A stretch of 28,828 nucleotides of DNA from Ustulina deusta (lineage: Eukaryota > Ascomycota > Sordariomycetes > Xylariales > Xylariaceae). The stretch is taken from NCBI GenBank assembly GCA_023159155.1, contig JAJNNX010000006.1, positions 1,605,001 to 1,633,828 on the forward strand. The letters run 5' to 3'. The translations under genes were made by a program, and so were the position numbers. The notes under the pieces are model-generated. The model saw only the letters and a program-made list of their open reading frames with translations. It was not told where the DNA came from and did not search any database. Positions 22,872 through 28,828 of the stretch are shown in pieces; within the stretch, counting starts at the first letter, position 1; every line of letters begins with the position of its first letter.

Positions 22872-23497
22872 AGCTGCAGTCTATGTGAGTTGTCTCTGGT
22901 GATATGTTTTAAGAGCGAGCAATGGGTATTGTTGCTGCTGGAAAGTGAATCTTTGGCGTAGCTTCGTTATCGATAATGCACGTAGAGATGGGAAAAGGTA
23001 AGTTCGTTTAACAGCATATATTAGCTGATTACCTAAATCGTCAACAGCGTGGGTTGATTACCTCCCGTTGAGTACCTGTACGGAGCAACTTCCACTGGAT
23101 CATTGATTGTCTAGGTAGGGACTTGGCCGCATTGAACACTGCAATTGGTTTCATTTCTGTCAAGGCTACCTACCTAAGGTTAGGTAAGATTTTGAAACGG
23201 AACATTTCGTTGAGTGATTAAGGTTATAATAAGAGCAAAAGAATTAAATTCTGGCTATTGAGATCACAGGCTGTGTGCTTCATGTCAACTTTCTACACGC
23301 CTTCTATTTCCTTTCTACATCAGATGCTAAAATAATATACGCTTGGACATAATTATACTATAGCCGTACTAGCATACTCATTAAACTCCGCCCTACGACT
23401 TCTTTTTACTTGCTTTCTAACACCTCGCGTGACTTCCGCGTGACATAATACCCATCAAAGCGCCAAGAAACACCTAACATGCGAGATATCTCTCTTT
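22872..23497. promoter_or_regulatory. Intergenic: ATP12 promoter side and EFR3 3' flank
   Basis: This 626-bp gap separates two minus-strand genes, so it must contain the EFR3 3' end (right part) and the ATP12 promoter (left part). No open frame is convincing. A CTACCTACCTAAGGTTAGG cluster at about 23165-23185 belongs to the TACCTAGGTA-type motif family seen elsewhere in the window. No clear TATA box or terminator can be assigned from sequence alone. Confidence 0.5.
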
Positions 23498-26400
23498 TTA
23501 GTAAGGGGGTCTGCTCAGGTTACCAATAGTGTTCTGTCTAGACTTGCTGTCAATGCCCCTGAGCAACGACTGAAGATCCATGGTGTTGGTGACACCGGAA
23601 TCGACAAAAGTGTTGGAGGTGGTACCTTCGCCCTCTCGGCTCCTGATGCTTCGCTTTGAAGTTTTGACAGCCTGGTCTTGGAGTGAGACTCGGAGCGATC
23701 GCTCAAGTCCTGTGTCTGGTTCTGGAGACTTCCCGATGTAAGACGCAGGGAGTGGTGGTACTGGAGGCACTTCATCTTCATCGTAGTCGCCGACATCCAT
23801 GGGATGCGATGTTAAAGGACCTCCAGAGTCACCAAGAGCTTTATTCTCACGAGATTTTGGTCGTGTTCGGGTCTGGTTCACTTCGTTGGTCTCACTACCT
23901 TCGGGCGCTTGCGGATTAAAGGAAGCCTCCGAAGGCGAGAATTCATAGCTGACCATGCTGTCGCTACTGCTATCGTCTTCTTGGACAGTGTGGAATGTTT
24001 GCGGCCTGGCAGGGTCACCGGTGAGCGCCGACTTAAGTTGTTCAACAGATGCGACAACACCCCGGACAGAGCCGCTTTGTCCGGAACTACGGCTCTGCAC
24101 GCTTGATTTGCGAGGAGCTCCATGTGTACCAGCGGTTGACGATGGTCGCAAGTTGTTGTGCGCGGCATAGGCTGAACCGGGCCTGCTCGGTCCATGGCCA
24201 TTAGTCGCGGGCCCGTTAACAGCAAGACGATTCCTCTTCGTTGTTGTCGTCCCAGTTTTAGATCCACTAAGAGACGCAGATTTGCTGCCTTCTTGTATGG
24301 TGGCGATAGCAGCCTCTCGAGTCCATTCCATCAACATTTCTTCTCTGAATTTGACTGGTAGCTCATCCTGATCATTAACAGGAGGAATCGTGCTGAGCGT
24401 CGAGCTTATGATAGGACTTGAGAACCCTCGACTGGGTGATGCGGAAGGGCTCACAGGTGGAGAGATAGCCCCAACTCGATAATTGGTACAAATACAGTCA
24501 ACTATCGTTAACCGGTCATCAAATGGTAGAAGCGCCTCCGACTCGATTTCGTGTATAGACATCTTACGTTGTTGGCTTAGTAGCCCAGGGGTCCCAATAG
24601 ATTGCAGCAACGGGGTTGGGACGTTTACACCATCGACCCAAAAACTCTTGCTCCGCCGGCGGGCAATTTCATTTTGGATAGTCCTACCAATGACGGAAGA
24701 TTCGAAGCCAAATTGTTCACTCACAGCCCAAAAGTAGCCATGACAGAGGCAGCCTAAGCGCACCTTTGATAGCGGTGTCTCTACTTCTTGAATATCTTCC
24801 TGGAGTCTGAAAACCATGGGAAGACCGAACCTTGTAGCATTCACTCCAAGCCGAGTAACAAGTTTTGTCAACAAAATATGAAGCAAGGCTACGTCTGTAT
24901 CGAATTCGATATACTGTAGTGCGGTGTCATATATGGCGAGATGTAGGAGCAGAAGAAAGTATGATCGAGATGGCCTGGCGGGCTTCTCCCTGTTGGAAGC
25001 ACTTGAGACAGCTCTGCGGCTGGTATTAGCGGGAAGACCTTCGCGGTTGTTCACTCGTGAAGAATCTTGGCTCAAATCGTCACGAGCGGTAAAATCGGCT
25101 CGTGTAGTTTCTCTGTCAAGCCAAGTGATGACAGCATCTACATATGCCTTGCGAACCTGTCCATCGGGATCACGCAGAAGCCAGTGAGTTCCCTCCCACA
25201 CTTGAATAGAAACTTTATTTCTTCTCAAGCTGATATTCCCACTCAGCTTCGTCTTGGGGTTGGCAATCATCAAAATCAACCGTATAGCCCTAAGTGCAGT
25301 TGTCTTTGCAAGATCCTTGGCAAAGTAGCTATCCAGTTGAAATTGATCTTCTGAGCCGTTGCCTGTCGAGGCGGCTGAGCCAGCCGGGTTACTGGGTCTT
25401 TCGGCAGTTGTTTTAAACTCTGGCGCACTAGGGTGTGGCTTCAATTGTGACAAGATCGCTGCAATCATGTCAGAAATCTGGTCAGCGTAGTATACGTGGG
25501 TTGCAAGGTCCCCCATGCATTGCTGAATACGTTCTAGCAGGTTACGCTGCTGAGGCGAAATCTGCTCCAGGCTATCTGATATCGGCTCGCCATCGCGACT
25601 TGTGCTAGACGAAGTATTATCCCGCGAGGCTGCGCAATACCGCAGTGTTCGCTTCATGTGCTGTATCAAACTAAGGAGGACATCGATGACGCTTAAGCCA
25701 ATTAGATTAATGTCCGAGCGCAGCAGAGAGCCGACGATAGCTGCCAGGACGATCAGCTCATCAATGCTATCGCTAGACGGTGGGGTCCGTAACATTGCAT
25801 CCATAGCTGTAACCATAATGGCATATCGATCTTGTACTGGCGCCCATCTCGTAATTAGATCAAAGATCTTTATTGCCCAGCCGCTATCTCGACTACCGTC
25901 AGGCCGAGACTTGACTACTACCTCTTTCTGGGATATGCGCTCTCGGGTAAACTTCAGCAGTGCGGTGGTAGCTCCATGTAGCTGTGGTCGGTTCGGTATT
26001 ACAAATATCTGCTTCAGGCACTGCATTGCTGCCACGCCAGTATCTTCCTCGGCTAACTTGTCGATGTCGCCGGATGTGCCAGAGATGGCTATAGGATTCG
26101 TGTCGCCCCCAGTCCCTGCTGTTCTCACGGTTGATACACTCGTCCTACGACGTAATAACGCGTTTGAATCGACCTTCTCCTCCATCTGAGCGCGCTGTAG
26201 CAAGACGTCCAAGAATCTTCGTCGTCAGTCCAGAGATTTTCGAGTATCATAGGCACTAAAACGTCGAGCTGACGTCCAGATACCGAAGATAGGGCATCTG
26301 AGGTTGCAATACTCTTGATAGCTCCTAGGCCGGCATTCCGCCAGCGAAGGGCAACAGATTTGCTAGGTGTCCCTTTTCCGGGTGTCACGCGAGTCGAGGC

Positions 26401-26932
26401 GCAAGCTGCATATGCGTGTACCACCTCTTCGTATTGGTGCAGGTAAGCCTGGTCGGCAAATAACGACGACACATCGTGGTGCCACAAAAGGTCTCAAAGG
26501 TAGGTAGCGAGGCCTCTACCATGGTGATGTCGCTAGAACGGAGGATGAGTCCGAGGATCTTGAGGATATTTGTGCGAAGAGAGGCAGGTCTTTTGGGGAC
26601 TTCTCGATCAGGGCAGCTAGAATCTGCAGGGTGACCTGAACATTTCTAAGGGGCACAAGCGTAAGCAACCATTCAGGATATATACATGTACTGGGTGGCA
26701 GAGGGAAAAAGACTCACCCGATACGCAGCCTCCAGACGTCACTGGCCGTCTTTTTCTCGAGGAATTGGCCGATCTTTTGGATCTTGGAGCGTCGTGACGT
26801 GGCATAGAACAGGAGATAACTGAGCTCGCTCGAGTTGGGTTTGATGTCGACTGCACCCTTGGTGGTCCGGGGATAGCACTTGAGAACCAGGACTTGGTGT
26901 TTAGGCCGGCATTTCTGCTGGATGGCGTTCAT
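23498..26932 (-). CDS. EFR3: EFR3, plasma-membrane anchor of the PI4-kinase complex (frame breaks)
   Basis: EFR3 proteins are peripheral plasma-membrane scaffolds that, with Ypp1/TTC7, recruit the phosphatidylinositol 4-kinase Stt4 to make PI4P. Exon 1 (26932-26718) starts at ATG and encodes MNAIQQKCRPKHQVLVLKCY, the strongly conserved basic N terminus, then SSELSYLLFYATSRRSKIQK. After a 72-bp intron, exon 2 runs from 26645 to the TAA at 23498. Its main open part (26212-23498) gives about 904 residues: a helical-repeat region, a conserved VEQLKSALTGD segment, and a Ser-rich disordered tail ending NLSRPPY. The total would be about 1,120 residues, as in other filamentous fungi. Three apparent single-base losses interrupt the start of exon 2, near 26571, 26483 and 26214: conserved EFR3 sequence continues without a gap but in a new frame each time. 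Without the shifts translation ends at a TAG at 26518-26516. Either assembly errors or true pseudogenisation could explain this; since the gene is essential in budding yeast and the rest is intact, errors are more likely. Confidence 0.9.
26646..26717 (-). other. EFR3 intron 1
   Basis: The intron has a consensus donor GTGAGT (26717-26712), a branch-site-like GCTTAC upstream of the acceptor, and a CCTTAG acceptor ending at 26646. At 72 bp it is typical of filamentous fungi. It interrupts the Gly codon of the conserved block RIG-NVQVTLQILAALIEKSP; splicing restores the frame across the junction exactly. Confidence 0.9.
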
Positions 26933-27290
26933 CGCAACCGAGGCCGAGGGTCCGCAACGAACCCAGCAACAGGATGGTCAGATCAGGCCGGATGGGGATG
27001 CAGAGACGTGGCCGAGGCCAAGCCCAAGGCCGTCGGATTCTATGTCGATGTCGGTGGTAGGATGTTATAGTGCAATAGTGACGACGATAAATGATGATGG
27101 GGCTGTAATGTTAGGTGCAGCAAGGGCGGTTGTTTATGGCTCGGAATTCGAGGACAAGGGATGACGAGGCGTCGCGAAAGGAGGGAAAATTACACTAATA
27201 ATAATAAAGTTGGTCGAGAAAATGACAACATTTGATGGAGACCAGCCAGACTTGGCACTATAAAGGTACCTGGCCCGGCAGCCCAGTCGG
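26933..27290 (-). promoter_or_regulatory. Upstream region of EFR3
   Basis: This is the 5' flank of EFR3, read leftward into the gene. No conserved coding sequence is seen; an open frame on the opposite strand (26880-27164) overlaps EFR3 exon 1 and is a shadow. There is a short AAT repeat at about 27195-27206. No core promoter element can be assigned with confidence. Confidence 0.4.
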
Positions 27291-28828
27291 GTGGCTTCGG
27301 TGGACCTTAGGCGGAAGTTCGCGGTCTGTCAAGGCCGCTGGTACCTGCTGCTACCTAACTGCCTTGGGTAAGGCTTCATTCCATTGGTCTCTTTACATAC
27401 TGTAGTACCTATTTACAATGGGCCTAGGGCTTGCCAGCACCACGTAGTTGGTAAGTATTCACAGGACAAGAGCAAGTGCGATGTTGATGGGAATAGGGGA
27501 GGTAGCATTTGACCATGTTAATATTAAAGGTTGGTACTGTAACAACAGGGTGTCCTTTTTTGCACAATCATAACCCGCTTTGATGCAGTTGTCGGCATTC
27601 CCCAAAAGGGGGTGGTTTATGTAGACATGCACCAATCTGAAATAAGAGACGGCGGAGATCTGCACCATGCGTCATTGGGCATGAGGATTCTGGCATTCAG
27701 GGTGACGAAGCACGAGGGTGTTAACTCAAGACGGCCTAGCTAGCAGGCACATCGTGAAGTTGTGAGACAGTTGCGGTAAGGTGCGGAGTAACCCATCAAC
27801 CCGCAACCGGGTCTACCAGTATTGGTCTAGCTACCTTGAGTAGGTAGGTTAGGGAGATACTGTAACTACATTCTGGATGCAGTAAATTCCGTTCGTTCCA
27901 GGTTAGGTATCACATATGGTGCAGTGTACTTACACATGTGCAGTAGCGTACCTAAGTTGCAGCATAACATCATGGATGTAAGTAATGTATGCATAGATGA
28001 TATAATGATTACTCTAGGCAGGTACCTAGGTAGCAGCAGAGGTACCGACATACCATAGTAGGTAAACTAGGTACTACATATTTAGGTACTGTATGCACGT
28101 GTTGGCGTAACATTTACCCAGAAGGTACCTTAGTAGTATGTAACATACACTACCTATGTACATGTATATACTTTACTGAAGATTACCTACATACATAATA
28201 GTATGTAGACAGTTTCCCAAGCACTTCCATCCTAAACTGCAAAGTGTTTCTTCAACTTCAGTGTTCTAGGATATCAGGAGTAGGCCCCCCCAATCAGCAA
28301 GCCGATTCCAACTAGCCAGCGATACATGCATCAACCTCTGGCCGTTGTCCATCGGATTGCCAATGCAGGTCCAGATGATCTAGGTAGATCACTTGCAGGC
28401 ATCAGGTGTTCCGTGTTCCCCAAAGTCACAGCAGCCCACACAGATGATCTCTCCACGATCCATCACGAACCCGCCAGGGAAAGGAGTAGCGCTGGCAACC
28501 CCTCTCGACATGCTTATAATTGAAGAACTGGGAAGGGGAGGACACACGTCACCTAGCAACTCCGGTGTGCTTTTATTATCAATTGATATGGCCTTCAACT
28601 CTTAAAATTCATTTGCAGACAGATGCTAGTATTGTTACATACCTAGGTAGGTATGTTAACATAGTTCCATATACATATTATATACACATATATATGAAAA
28701 TGATACCTACATACTTCCAACGTTATCGAGCAATCTCTAGCGAGCCCTTATGGATAATTTCTATTCCATGAGCAAAGCATTAGTCTTTCTCTAGAAGAAA
28801 GACAGCGTTTTGTATATTGTTTTGCAGA
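27291..28828. other. Intergenic, rich in TACCTAGGTA-type motifs
   Basis: No protein-coding gene or RNA gene can be supported. From about 27825 the sequence is studded with ACCTA, TAGGTA and GGTACC words, often as palindromes: GGTACCTAGGTAG (from about 28021), AGGTACCT (from about 28123), GATCTAGGTAGATC (from about 28377) and ACATACCTAGGTAGGTATGT (from about 28638). A minus-strand frame at 28389-28598 (69 codons, Cys-rich near its end) is possible but has no recognised family and lacks support. Confidence 0.55.

Noticed and set aside
23515..26189. Many plus- and minus-strand frames of 65-195 codons across EFR3
   Set aside because: They overlap the long conserved EFR3 exon in other frames and have no family resemblance.
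26125..26487. Separate small minus-strand gene of 120 codons upstream of the long frame
   Set aside because: Its sequence is EFR3 and continues into the flanking conserved blocks after single-base frame changes, so it is part of EFR3 and not a separate gene.
26617..27164. Minus frame at 26617-26856 and plus frame at 26880-27164
   Set aside because: The first reads through the EFR3 intron in the wrong frame; the second is antisense to EFR3 exon 1 and its promoter.
28389..28598. Minus-strand frame of 69 codons, Cys-rich near its end
   Set aside because: It could be a terminal exon of a small protein, but I recognise no family, both strands are open here, and the upstream part offers no convincing exon.

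Overview
The window looks like nuclear DNA of a filamentous ascomycete (Pezizomycotina, probably Sordariomycete-like). The evidence is two clearly fungal proteins (ATP12 and EFR3), a short intron with a fungal-type branch site, and large blocks whose base changes match repeat-induced point mutation (RIP: C to T and G to A, mainly at CpA/TpG). It splits sharply into an AT-rich, gene-free repeat block (1 to about 13390, extended to 20821 by a later retrotransposon) and a gene-bearing segment of ordinary composition (20822-28828).

The AT-rich block is layered. An old LTR retrotransposon (3396-9407) is eroded almost beyond recognition but still has paired LTRs and a near-perfect 5-bp target duplication. 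Nested in it is a young, unmutated 270-bp solo LTR (6621-6890) with a perfect 5-bp target duplication and two 20-bp palindromes. Around these lie degenerate tandem arrays (about 86-bp units near 2590-2870), a long inverted repeat (10541-11303), and a less extreme stretch (12031-13390) that may hold a decayed gene. At the gene-side edge sits a complete 7.4-kb Ty1/copia element (13447-20821): 244-bp LTRs, ATTGG target duplications, and recognisable protease, integrase, reverse transcriptase and RNase H motifs inactivated by RIP-type transitions. Its two LTRs show a striking reciprocal mutation polarity.

The gene segment has two minus-strand genes in tandem: EFR3 (26932-23498), the plasma-membrane anchor of the Stt4 PI 4-kinase complex, and ATP12 (22871-21660), the mitochondrial chaperone of the F1-ATPase alpha subunit. 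They are not functionally linked; the order is presumably ordinary synteny. EFR3 appears to carry three single-base losses near its 5' end, either assembly errors or real damage. The distal 1.9 kb (26933-28828) has no supportable gene but is rich in TACCTAGGTA-type motifs.

No undescribed biochemical system is visible. The most unusual signals are the RIP polarity of the copia LTRs, the three-layer retrotransposon stratigraphy, and the clustered EFR3 frame breaks.
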